Shown here in pieces: positions 36,732 to 44,885 of a DNA stretch of 64,000 bases (its first letter is position 1; every line of letters begins with the position of its first letter). The notes below the pieces were generated by a model that saw nothing but the letters and a program-made list of their open reading frames with translations, searched no databases and had not been told where the DNA came from. The stretch comes from Rhodopirellula baltica (GTDB taxonomy: Bacteria > Planctomycetota > Planctomycetia > Pirellulales > Pirellulaceae). The stretch lies in contig PPHI01000099.1 in the NCBI GenBank assembly GCA_002901265.1, forward strand, positions 1 to 64,000, in the 5' to 3' direction. The position numbers and the translations under genes are program-made.

Positions 36732-37160
36732 ATGTCGCTGCCATCGCGAATCAACCTTGTCACCCTGGGTGTCCACGACGTTGCCGCGTCCACCGCGTTC
36801 TACGAGCGACTGGGCTGGCACAAGTCGACGGCGTCCAACGAAAGCGTCACGTTTTTCCGATCCAATGGCACCGTACTGGGACTGTTTTCAAGAAGCTCGC
36901 TCGCCGAAGACGCCCAAGTTCCGAACAGCCATCCGGGATTCTCGGGTGTGACGCTGGCACAAAACTTCGATAGTGAAGCAGACGTAGACGCGGCCTACCA
37001 ACACGCACTCGATTGCGGCGCGAAAGCTGTCAAGGATCCGGAGAAGGTCTTTTGGGGCGGCTACTCGGGATACTTCGCCGACCCCGATGGGCATTTATGG
37101 GAACTCGCGCACAATCCATTTATGCCGCTGAACGACAATCAACACATGGAACTTCCCTAG
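36732..37160 (+). CDS. VOC-family (glyoxalase/bleomycin-resistance fold) protein
   Basis: The 142-residue protein has the paired beta-alpha-beta-beta-beta pattern, INLVTLGVHDVAASTAFYERLGW at the start and WGGYSGYFADPDGHLWELAHNP at the end, where the Glu is the usual metal ligand. VOC proteins range from glyoxalases to dioxygenases and antibiotic binders; no specific role can be assigned. It is divergent from the esterase gene and converges with the ECF sigma gene. Confidence 0.86.
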   Translation: MSLPSRINLVTLGVHDVAASTAFYERLGWHKSTASNESVTFFRSNGTVLGLFSRSSLAEDAQVPNSHPGFSGVTLAQNFDSEADVDAAYQHALDCGAKAVKDPEKVFWGGYSGYFADPDGHLWELAHNPFMPLNDNQHMELP

Positions 37161-37175
37161 CGGTCGATCAGGCAC

Positions 37176-37796
37176 CTATTCGCTACGCGGCGCGTCATCG
37201 CTTGCGTCCAAGCCTTCCTGTTCGAGCTTTTCACGGATCAGGTGCAAACGCCGCTCGACGGTTCGTTCGGAACAATCAAGCTGTGTCGCGATTTCGGCAT
37301 TGGAGTGTCCTTCGAGTTTCGCCACCGCGATCTCTTTCAGCTGCCCTGCCCCGAGCATCTCGAACAGCTGCCCCATCGTCTCGGCCATCATGGCAACCAT
37401 TTCTGGAGTCGGATTGTCACCGACAACTTCCAGAACCATCTCGCCATCAGGTCCCACCAATGACTGCGGTTGGATCCCGTCGCCACGACGTTGACGCTGG
37501 TCACGACGTCGCTTGTCGATGACCTTTCGAGAAGACATTTTCAAAAGCAACCGCCAAAGTTCGTCACGGTCAGTGAGGTCAGGAAACCGGCCTGCCTCGG
37601 CGGCTTGGTAAAAGCTTTCGAAAACACTGGCAACGATGTCCTCTTCGTCCGAGATCGCACGGTTTTGACCGCAAAGGTGATTTCGCACGGTCCGGACGAG
37701 CCGGTCAAAGTAGTGTTGCCAAATCTGGATCTCGGCATGCGAGTCACCCTGTTTAACTTGCTCGATCCAATTGGTGACTTGATTGTTGTCGGTCAT
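37176..37796 (-). CDS. ECF-type RNA polymerase sigma factor
   Basis: The 206-residue protein has sigma region 2 (about 15-95, SDEEDIVASVFESFYQAAEAGRF, then WRLLLKMSSRKVIDKRRR) and region 4 with a helix-turn-helix (about 150-195, KLEGHSNAEIATQLDCSERTVERRL). This fits the ECF group common in Rhodopirellula. No anti-sigma gene lies beside it. It is divergent from the sulfatase gene, 124 nt away start to start. The ATG at 37796 is used; an in-frame upstream extension looks non-coding. Confidence 0.88.
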   Translation of the reverse strand: MTDNNQVTNWIEQVKQGDSHAEIQIWQHYFDRLVRTVRNHLCGQNRAISDEEDIVASVFESFYQAAEAGRFPDLTDRDELWRLLLKMSSRKVIDKRRRDQRQRRGDGIQPQSLVGPDGEMVLEVVGDNPTPEMVAMMAETMGQLFEMLGAGQLKEIAVAKLEGHSNAEIATQLDCSERTVERRLHLIREKLEQEGLDASDDAPRSE

Positions 37797-37920
37797 GTCG
37801 AGTGATGCATCGAAGAGACGAGAGCGAAGCGGAGTGGCTGATGGAACCAACGAACCGAAGGGCAACGGTTTATACTAAGCGACAGGTTTTCAGTCACAGG
37901 GCAGATCAGCAGGACGAGTC

Positions 37921-39345
37921 ATGATTGTACGATTTCTAATTGCCGTGTTCGTTTTGTCGTACGGCATCTCGGCTTGCGAACCATCAACCGCTGCAGATCC
38001 AGACAGCGCTGCCGATCCGGACAGCACTGTGGCGTCGGCGGGATCGCCAGGCAACGTGCTGCTGATCGTCTCCGATGACTTGAAAGCCAGCGTGCTGGGC
38101 TGTTATGGCGACGAAGTGTGCGAGACACCGAACCTCGACCGCTTGGCCAGCCAGGGCACCGTGTTCGAACGTGCGTATTGCCAAGGCACTTGGTGTGCCC
38201 CTTCGCGAACCTCGTTCATGCACGGACGCTACACCGACAAAAAGAACGTGACGCTGGGCGAACAATTGCAACGACACGGTGCAAACGCCATTCGCGTCGG
38301 CAAGATTTTTCACATGCGAGTCCCCGGTGACATCATCGATGGTACCGATGGTGCGGACGTACCCGAATGCTGGACCCGGCGTTTCAACGCTCAAGGACCA
38401 GAGGCCCATACGCCCGGCGAATACGCTTGTTTGAATCTGAACATCGTCACCGAGAGTCTGCTGAATCGCCAATCGACCAGGATGCCGCACCGAATGTTTG
38501 TCTCGGTCAAAGCGGATGGCACTGGTACCGACCAAGCAGATTACAAAGCGACCTCAAAGGCCGTCGAGATACTTGGCGAATCACACGACGCACCATTCTT
38601 CCTAGCGGTTGGACTTGTCCGCCCACACTATCCGATGGTTGCACCGCGAGACTACTTCACACCATACGGGATTGAACGCATCCAGATGCCCGCAAACTGG
38701 GATGACGACACCAGCGATATCCCCAAACCAGGCTTGGCCAGCACCCGAAACGACCAAAACCCAATCGGAAAGTATCCAGACAATCAAAAACGCATGTGGG
38801 GCGCATACTACGCCAGCGTCACTTTCATGGACGACCAAGTCGGGCGAATCTTGTCAGCCCTCGAGAACTCGCCTTACGCCGACAACACCACGGTGATTTT
38901 CACCAGCGACCACGGGTACCATTTGGGAGAACACGGCTTTTGGCAGAAAAGCAATCTGCATGAAGAAGTCGTCCGCGTCCCACTGGTCATTCGAACGCCG
39001 ACATCCAAACCGGCACGAACCGACTCGTTCGTCGAACTCGTCGACTTGTACCCAACCGTTTGCGATCTGATGGGAACGCCGATTCCGGATGCCGCCGAAG
39101 GGCTGAGCTTGCGATCGGTCTTGGACGATCCATCGCAAGAACTACGTCCGGACGCGCTTTCGATTCACAAAGGCGCGTCACTGCGGAATGACCATTGGCA
39201 TTACATGCGATACGACAACGGCAGCGAAGAGCTTTACGACATGGTCAACGATCCCGGTGAGATCACGAACCTTGCCAAAGACGCCGAGCACGCGAAGACG
39301 CTTGCACAATTATCACAGCGCCTTGATCAGCGACTCGGCAAGTAA
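37921..39345 (+). CDS. Formylglycine sulfatase (iduronate-2-sulfatase-like lipoprotein)
   Basis: The 474-residue protein has a lipoprotein signal with lipobox ISAC (C19), then a duplicated linker DPDSAADPDS, and the sulfatase domain: metal-binding IVSDDLKASVLGCYG, the CAPSR signature at 92-96 whose cysteine becomes formylglycine, and TSDHGYHLGEHGFW. It resembles iduronate-2-sulfatases and acts outside the cytoplasm on sulfated polysaccharides. Sulfatases are very numerous in Rhodopirellula. A good AGGA box precedes the start. Confidence 0.93.
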   Translation: MIVRFLIAVFVLSYGISACEPSTAADPDSAADPDSTVASAGSPGNVLLIVSDDLKASVLGCYGDEVCETPNLDRLASQGTVFERAYCQGTWCAPSRTSFMHGRYTDKKNVTLGEQLQRHGANAIRVGKIFHMRVPGDIIDGTDGADVPECWTRRFNAQGPEAHTPGEYACLNLNIVTESLLNRQSTRMPHRMFVSVKADGTGTDQADYKATSKAVEILGESHDAPFFLAVGLVRPHYPMVAPRDYFTPYGIERIQMPANWDDDTSDIPKPGLASTRNDQNPIGKYPDNQKRMWGAYYASVTFMDDQVGRILSALENSPYADNTTVIFTSDHGYHLGEHGFWQKSNLHEEVVRVPLVIRTPTSKPARTDSFVELVDLYPTVCDLMGTPIPDAAEGLSLRSVLDDPSQELRPDALSIHKGASLRNDHWHYMRYDNGSEELYDMVNDPGEITNLAKDAEHAKTLAQLSQRLDQRLGK

Positions 39346-39348
39346 GAC

Positions 39349-40401
39349 CTATTTAACCGAGCGGAACACCCAGCGATAGTTTCGCAGTTCTTCGACGTTG
39401 TATTTGTCCAAGATGTAGGCGTGCTCTTGTTCGTTCGAATAAGGAGGCATGCCGAAGCGAATCGTGTCGGCGGTCTGATTCATCGCGTCACCGGGACGGA
39501 AGAAGTTCAGTTGCAACGCCTTGCGACGATACGGTGCATCAGGGCCTTCGCCGTCTTGTTCAAAAGCGTTGGTCAAGCCGGACACGTACAACGACAGGAA
39601 GTCGACATCGGGATTGACGTCCATCCAAGTCATCACGCCCCAAACACCAGGTGCGTCTTCGTCCGTCGACAGTGGGATGCGTTGGTTGAAAACTTCAACG
39701 CTGTTATAGAGCGGCGCGGTGATTTGTTCGCGTGCGGCGATCAACGGTGTCGCACTTGGGATGATACGATCAAGGTATTCACGTTCGCTGACTTGATCTT
39801 TCAATGTCGCCAACGGGAAGAAGCGGCGTGATTGGTACGATACCGTTTCGATGCGGCTGTACATTTTCGAGCCGCCAATTTCGTCAGCGGCCGGACGCAG
39901 GTCGTTACCGCGATAACGCACGCGGTAAACCATGTACCAAACCAACTTGCGTTGCACCTGACCACCGGCCAACGGGACGTCGACGTAAATCTGGCGGAGT
40001 GGCTTGAACGCGAATTCTAGGCAGTAGATCTCGCGGCGAAAGACGACTTGCTTCGCCATCTCAATCAGAGTTCGCGAACGCGGATCGAAGTGCGGGCGGC
40101 CGTTCTCGAATTTCGTGGGATCCCACTCCAGTTCCGGATGGGCCTTGATGAAACGGCTCAATGCCAACGGTCCATCAAAAGTTTCACTTGGACTCGCATC
40201 GCCGGGTATGACCGTCACCACACCGGGAGCGAATTGTGTTTGCTGCTGCGTCGCCCCCTGCTCACCGGGCTGCTGTGCATTCGCTTGCGGTGACAAAGCA
40301 GGCATCGCCACGGCGGCAAGCAACATCGCCGGAAGCCCCTTTCGGCAAGCACGCTTCAGCAGATCACGGACGGCGTTACGCTTGGAAGTCGAAGTGGTCA
40401 T
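39349..40401 (-). CDS. Exported protein of unknown function
   Basis: A 350-residue protein with a long basic n-region and a signal peptide (GLPAMLLAAVAMPALSPQANAQ). The mature part has a Gln-rich start and then an ordered domain with segments such as REIYCLEFAFKPLRQI and YMVYRVRYRGNDLR. No family recognised; similar proteins appear to be planctomycete-specific. It converges with the sulfatase gene, 3 nt apart. Confidence 0.78.
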   Translation of the reverse strand: MTTSTSKRNAVRDLLKRACRKGLPAMLLAAVAMPALSPQANAQQPGEQGATQQQTQFAPGVVTVIPGDASPSETFDGPLALSRFIKAHPELEWDPTKFENGRPHFDPRSRTLIEMAKQVVFRREIYCLEFAFKPLRQIYVDVPLAGGQVQRKLVWYMVYRVRYRGNDLRPAADEIGGSKMYSRIETVSYQSRRFFPLATLKDQVSEREYLDRIIPSATPLIAAREQITAPLYNSVEVFNQRIPLSTDEDAPGVWGVMTWMDVNPDVDFLSLYVSGLTNAFEQDGEGPDAPYRRKALQLNFFRPGDAMNQTADTIRFGMPPYSNEQEHAYILDKYNVEELRNYRWVFRSVK

Positions 40402-40735
40402 TTCAGATGGCCTCGAGCGGCAATTCTCGCAGTCGGGGGTTGTCGGCTTGATCGAGCAAAGGGGTGGAAGAGTCGTTGCACAGCCAAAGTCTAGTTAGTC
40501 TTTCGCCAAATTCCTGCACCGAGAGTGTTTTATCGGTCGAGACGGGGTGACTTTTGCCAGCCCGTTTGGCGTTTTTGTCCCTCGCGAGCCCCCTCAGACG
40601 GCGATCGTGCTGTTTTTAAGCCTTACAGGAGCAACCGTTGCCGTTTCGACATCGCCAGCCCCCCCAAAAAAAAGTCAGCCGGGTTGAGCCGCCTTCTTCA
40701 TTGGCCGCAAGTTTCAGACTGCGATTATTCGAACG
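40402..40735. other. Intergenic region between two exported-protein genes
   Basis: A 334-bp gap between two minus-strand genes. It contains a C7A8 homopolymer run near 40660-40675, which on the minus strand reads T8 followed by G7, but I see no stable stem before it. No coding frame with a plausible product. Confidence 0.4.
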
Positions 40736-42268
40736 CTATTTCAAATCACTCGCGCTGCGTGTTTCCTTCTCGGCAACCGTCGGATTCGCTTGTCCGTTCT
40801 TGGTGAGCGCAGATTCAGAGGCTGGTTCGGATTCCGCCGGCACAGAATCGGGAGCGAGAAAACGCAACGTGTCGCCAAACTGCGCGTCGCACCCGGCGAA
40901 CGCGTCCACTTGCTGCCCGGACATGGTAAAGGTTGCTTGAACGCGATTTCCGGCGTCATTGGAAAAGTGCAGCATGATCCACCGCACTTGCACGCCCTGG
41001 GCCTGCCCATCGGCGACGATTCGCATGACACGCAGGTCTTGAGCGGAAAGCCCCTGATCGGCTTCGACGAGCTGGACCAGCTGGTCGCCAAGTGAGCGTC
41101 GGACGTCGGCTTCGAACGCTTCCAGGGTTAGGTGCTTGCCAGCGGGCAGGTTCACCAATTTTCGCAAGTCGCATTGGGCGATACTGGAATCGTGATCGAT
41201 CATTCGCATCACACAACGACCGGGGTCGTCACTGATCATTCGCCAGCGTCGATCCATCATCACCGCCGCATTGGCATGTTGGCTCTGCAGCTCGACAAAC
41301 AATCGATCTTCCGGCGGTGGCGAGTCGAAATCGACCGTTGCCGCGACTGCGGGCAATCGCACAGGCTGATCCAGAGGACGACGGAGCAGACGCACTTTTG
41401 CGAGAATGTCGAAGCCTGGTTCGGCTTTGCTGATCTCGCGGGTTTCGTGCAACGCCAAGGCCAACCAAGTGCAAGCCTTGATCGACCGATCATAAGTCAT
41501 CTTGCCAAGCAAACGCATCCGCGTGGACACACCGTCGACCGATCCTTCGACGTCGCCTTCAATCTGGAACCGCACGCCCTCGTCATCGATTTCCGAAACG
41601 ACACATTCGACCTTGCCCTTTTCAATGGTCGTCATGTTCAACACCGAACACAGGGCCGCCAAATCGATTTCATAGCGGTCATCTTTCAAAACCTTTCCGC
41701 TCGGCAGCAGGCGATCGACCGCGACGCTCGAGATCGGCAGCTTCAGCAATGAAAGTTCGTCATGATTGAAGTAGTTTTCCGGTGAATAGACAACTTCGGG
41801 AAGGACGTCGCGGCGAACAACGACGTGCCGCATCTCCTCACGCAATTTCTGTTCAACGGTGGTCTTGTTCAAAACACTGGAGTTCGTCGCGGTGTGGTAA
41901 TAACGCTCGGCCGCGACGACTTCAGAGTGGTCTGCGATTTGCGCCGGCATCAACAAACGCTCTTCGTAGTCCAACGATGCAGTCGAATTGACCGGCAACG
42001 TCGTCTTGGCTTCTTGCGACTGCAGAGGGTCAGTAGGAACCTTGACGTTTCCTTTGACTTCAAGTTCCAATCGGCAACGCACCAACGGCTGGCGAGTAAC
42101 CGTGATCTCCACTGCGGACTTGGCGTTCTTTTGATCGGTAGCAGCGAGCGCGTGGCTGCCCCACCACGAGTTGGACGCAGCCAGGATCGCGGAACTGGCG
42201 ACGACCGAGTTAGCGAGGAAAGCGCGGCGGGTGGCATTTGGGGGTGTTTGGCGATCCATCGAAGTCAT
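40736..42268 (-). CDS. Tat-exported protein of unknown function
   Basis: The 510-residue protein has a twin-arginine signal (TRRAFLANSVVASSAILAAS) and a long mature region of mixed alpha/beta character ending in a polar Ser/Glu/Ala tail. No recognised family or catalytic motif. A second ATG three codons in is a possible start. It is divergent from the sigma factor gene across an unusually long intergenic region. Confidence 0.78.
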   Translation of the reverse strand: MTSMDRQTPPNATRRAFLANSVVASSAILAASNSWWGSHALAATDQKNAKSAVEITVTRQPLVRCRLELEVKGNVKVPTDPLQSQEAKTTLPVNSTASLDYEERLLMPAQIADHSEVVAAERYYHTATNSSVLNKTTVEQKLREEMRHVVVRRDVLPEVVYSPENYFNHDELSLLKLPISSVAVDRLLPSGKVLKDDRYEIDLAALCSVLNMTTIEKGKVECVVSEIDDEGVRFQIEGDVEGSVDGVSTRMRLLGKMTYDRSIKACTWLALALHETREISKAEPGFDILAKVRLLRRPLDQPVRLPAVAATVDFDSPPPEDRLFVELQSQHANAAVMMDRRWRMISDDPGRCVMRMIDHDSSIAQCDLRKLVNLPAGKHLTLEAFEADVRRSLGDQLVQLVEADQGLSAQDLRVMRIVADGQAQGVQVRWIMLHFSNDAGNRVQATFTMSGQQVDAFAGCDAQFGDTLRFLAPDSVPAESEPASESALTKNGQANPTVAEKETRSASDLK

Positions 42269-42890
42269 CCCTTACTGTTGCGGCGGCGTGGCGTGTTTGC
42301 CCCAGCCTTCTCTCGAACCGTGTAACGACAGACGGTGAGGGTTGCTGGAGACGCGTCGGTCAGAACGCTGGCGATGCGAGACTGGTGATTGATCGACCGC
42401 GGCGAAGACACTCATTCAGAAGAATTGCCGCATCCGGGTGAATCGAACTCCCAAGCCCAGATTGCCAACCACACAGCTCCCGTGGTCGTTAAAGTCGAAT
42501 CGCAGAGAAGAAACCCAGAAGCCATCGCATTGACGACACTTTCAGCAGCATTGCGACTGCCGTTTGTGCACGCCGCATGAAATTTTTACATCCGGTTGGA
42601 CACTTTTGATGCTCTCCCGCAAATCGTGGGAGATGATCAAAAAAACTCAACTCAAGTGCCGTCAAGGACTTACCGCCAAATTTTGGAAAAATCGCCCCAA
42701 CCGGCCTGCGAATTGGCCCCAAATTTCCTACGGAGTGTCCCGGACGAAGACAACCGCTGCCACCGGCTTCGAATGTTCGTTTGTCGGAAAAATGGACTAA
42801 ATTTCCGTTTTCTGATGTAAGAACGGCCGGTTTTCGCGATTCCCTTGTGGGGAAAGAGTGAACCGGTGGCTGAATTGTTTCGTCTTAGTG
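42269..42890. other. Long divergent intergenic region upstream of the sigma factor
   Basis: About 620 bp without a credible gene. It has a hairpin TCTCCC-N9-GGGAGA at 42612-42632 and a nested structure near 42827-42866 (CCGGTT ... AACCGG, enclosing TTCCC-N4/5-GGGAA). It is AT-richer around 42580-42830 than the flanking genes, consistent with promoters for both neighbours. Confidence 0.5.
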
Positions 42891-43081
42891 TGCATCCAAA
42901 TGGGTGCAGAAACCGCTGACACGGAGTCAGCAACCGGAGTCTGATCGGGTGACCAAAGGTGTCGACGAATCTGCGAGATTCAAGACATCAAGGGACTGGA
43001 TCAGACAACCAAATCACCTGGAGGAGACAGGTGAACCCGGGCAACCGAGGCACAGTCGACTGGGCGATCCGCCGGGATCGC
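42891..43081 (+). promoter_or_regulatory. Structured sigma-factor leader with five successive hairpins
   Basis: Stems in order: TGCATCC/GGGTGCA (42891-42908, one G-T pair), GCTGAC/GTCAGC (42915-42931), GAATCT/AGATTC (42967-42981), CACCTG/CAGGTG (43015-43033) and GCGATCC/GGATCGC (43064-43081). Four are perfect. The loop of the fourth holds GAGGAGA, a Shine-Dalgarno-like sequence next to a GTG. The final one ends 48 nt before the sigma ATG. The DNA is also open in the sigma frame here, but the sequence does not look like sigma protein. Probably a 5' untranslated regulatory RNA. Confidence 0.55.
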
Positions 43082-43128
43082 AGGGATGTTTGGCCAGTCC
43101 GACGCCAAAGCGCTGGGAGACCACTGTT

Positions 43129-44799
43129 ATGCACAACAATTATCGCGACAGCAAAATCAAGGAGCTCCGTGACCAGCTTCGTTTCAATCAGAAGACGAAG
43201 TTGATCGAGCAAGCAGCTGCGGCGGAAACGCTGCTCTGCGAGATCGATGACGGTCGCGAGTACGCATACGACTACCTTTGTTTTCGTATCACCAACTATC
43301 GACCCGAACAATCGAGTCGACACAATATCGCTTCGATTGACCTCTCACAGGACCTGAGATTGTTGATCGAAGATCTCAGCGAGTTGGCGGAGTTGTCGGT
43401 CGAAGAGATCGCAGAACAAGTCCACACCGTTCAAGACCTCAGCCGACAATTCAACGTGTCGACCAAAACCATCAGCCGCTGGCGTGAAGCCGGGCTGGTC
43501 AGTCGTCGACTGCTTTTTGGTGGCCGTAAACGCGTCGGTTTTCTCAACAGTAGCGTGGAACAATTCGTTTCACGTAACAAAGAAAAAATCCAGCGTGGTG
43601 AACGCTTCAGCCAGCTCAGTGAAGACGAAAAGAGCGAGATTATCGAACGTGCCCGCCAATTGGTTGAAGGCGGTGCGGCACTGGCAGACGTGACACGCAT
43701 GTTGTCAAACCAGATGGGCCGCAGCGCCGAAACAATTCGCTACACGCTGAAGAATTTCGATGCCGACAACGCTTCGATCGCGATTTTCCCAAATCACCGA
43801 GGCGTCTTAACCGACGACGACAAGCGTTCGATCTTCAACCAATTCCTTGGCGGCGTCACGCTCGCGCAATTGTGCCGCCGGTTCAAGCGAACCCGAACGA
43901 GCATCCAGCGGATCCTGATCGAAATGCGTCGCCAACGTATTTTCGAATTACCGTTGGATTACATTTATAACGAAGACTTTGAAGACACTCGACGCGAAGC
44001 CGAGTTCTTCGGTGACGAACCGATCGAAGACGCGGAACAACGAAAAGTCCGTATCCCAAGCGATCTGCCGCGTTACTTGGCATCGCTTTACGACGTGCCG
44101 TTGCTGTCGCGTGAGCAGGAACATCATCTGTTTCGAAAGATGAACTACCTGAAACACAAGGCCAGCAAACTCCGCGAGTCGATCGGCGAAGAAGCCAGCG
44201 GTAAATCGGCGATCATGAATGAGATCGAAGATTTGTACGAACAGGCGGTCAAGGTGAAGAACCGAATCGTCCAGGCTAACCTTCGACTGGTCGTTTCGAT
44301 CGCCAAACGCCACTTGTCCAGCAACGACGATTTCTTTGCTCTTGTTAGCGACGGAAACATGTCGCTGATTCGGGCGGTCGAGAAATTTGATTACTCCCGT
44401 GGCAACAAATTCAGTACCTATGCTTCGTGGGCGATCATGAAAAACTTCGCCCGCACAATCCCCAACGAATTCAAACACCGTGATCGCTTTCGGACGACAA
44501 CCGAGGAACTGTTCCTGTCGCGCCAAGACGAACGTCTGGATCCGTACATGGAAGAAACGGTTCAGCGGAACCGCAAACGCGAACTGTCGAAGATTCTCAA
44601 TCGCTTGGACGATCGCGAACAGAAGATCATTGCGGCACGATTCGGACTGGACCGTGGCAGCGAACCGTTGACGTTGAAGGAAGTCGGCGAGGAAATGGGT
44701 GTCACCAAGGAACGCGTTCGCCAACTCGAAGCACGGGCTTTGGCAAAGCTTCGCTCGGCGGCGAGTGAAAATAACATCGACATCGAATTCGAAGCCTAA
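43129..44799 (+). CDS. Sigma-70-type RNA polymerase sigma factor with N-terminal HTH extension
   Basis: The 556-residue protein ends in sigma-70 regions: region 1.2-like RYLASLYDVPLLSREQEHHLF, region 2 (NLRLVVSIAKRHL, SDGNMSLIRAVEKFDYSRGNKFSTYASWAI) and region 4 (LTLKEVGEEMGVTKERVRQLE). Region 3 looks short. The first about 250 residues are unlike sigma factors; they contain a MerR-like helix-turn-helix (LSRQFNVSTKTISRWREAGLV) and two more HTH-like stretches (ALADVTRMLSNQMG and VTLAQLCRRFKRTRTSIQRIL). A GGGAG box precedes the ATG. I infer an alternative, group-2-like sigma whose N-terminus binds DNA or a regulator. A strong terminator follows. Confidence 0.88.
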   Translation: MHNNYRDSKIKELRDQLRFNQKTKLIEQAAAAETLLCEIDDGREYAYDYLCFRITNYRPEQSSRHNIASIDLSQDLRLLIEDLSELAELSVEEIAEQVHTVQDLSRQFNVSTKTISRWREAGLVSRRLLFGGRKRVGFLNSSVEQFVSRNKEKIQRGERFSQLSEDEKSEIIERARQLVEGGAALADVTRMLSNQMGRSAETIRYTLKNFDADNASIAIFPNHRGVLTDDDKRSIFNQFLGGVTLAQLCRRFKRTRTSIQRILIEMRRQRIFELPLDYIYNEDFEDTRREAEFFGDEPIEDAEQRKVRIPSDLPRYLASLYDVPLLSREQEHHLFRKMNYLKHKASKLRESIGEEASGKSAIMNEIEDLYEQAVKVKNRIVQANLRLVVSIAKRHLSSNDDFFALVSDGNMSLIRAVEKFDYSRGNKFSTYASWAIMKNFARTIPNEFKHRDRFRTTTEELFLSRQDERLDPYMEETVQRNRKRELSKILNRLDDREQKIIAARFGLDRGSEPLTLKEVGEEMGVTKERVRQLEARALAKLRSAASENNIDIEFEA

Positions 44800-44825
44800 G
44801 ATCAACAACGCCTCATTTGGAAATG

Positions 44826-44867
44826 AAAACGCGTCCCGTGATGAACTTCACGGGACGCGTTTTTTTT
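44826..44867 (+). terminator. Strong terminator after the sigma factor
   Basis: A perfect stem of at least 14 bp (AACGCGTCCCGTGA and its complement, 6-nt loop) ends in a run of eight T. The convergent FHA gene ends 19 nt further on, so it may act on both strands, though the minus-strand T-run is shorter. Confidence 0.92.
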
Positions 44868-44885
44868 GATCTCGCAGAATCCGAA

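Noticed and set aside
42412-42480. tRNA-like sequence on the minus strand, with a T-arm-like GGGAGTTCGATTCACCC and a possible TTGGCAA loop
   Set aside because: The T stem has a mismatch, no 5' acceptor arm complements GGATGCG and no anticodon stem closes. It is at best a chance match or decayed remnant.
42904-43128. In-frame 75-codon extension of the sigma factor
   Set aside because: It overlays the hairpins, has low-complexity Arg/Pro/Gly sequence and the ATG at 43129 has a good ribosome-binding site.
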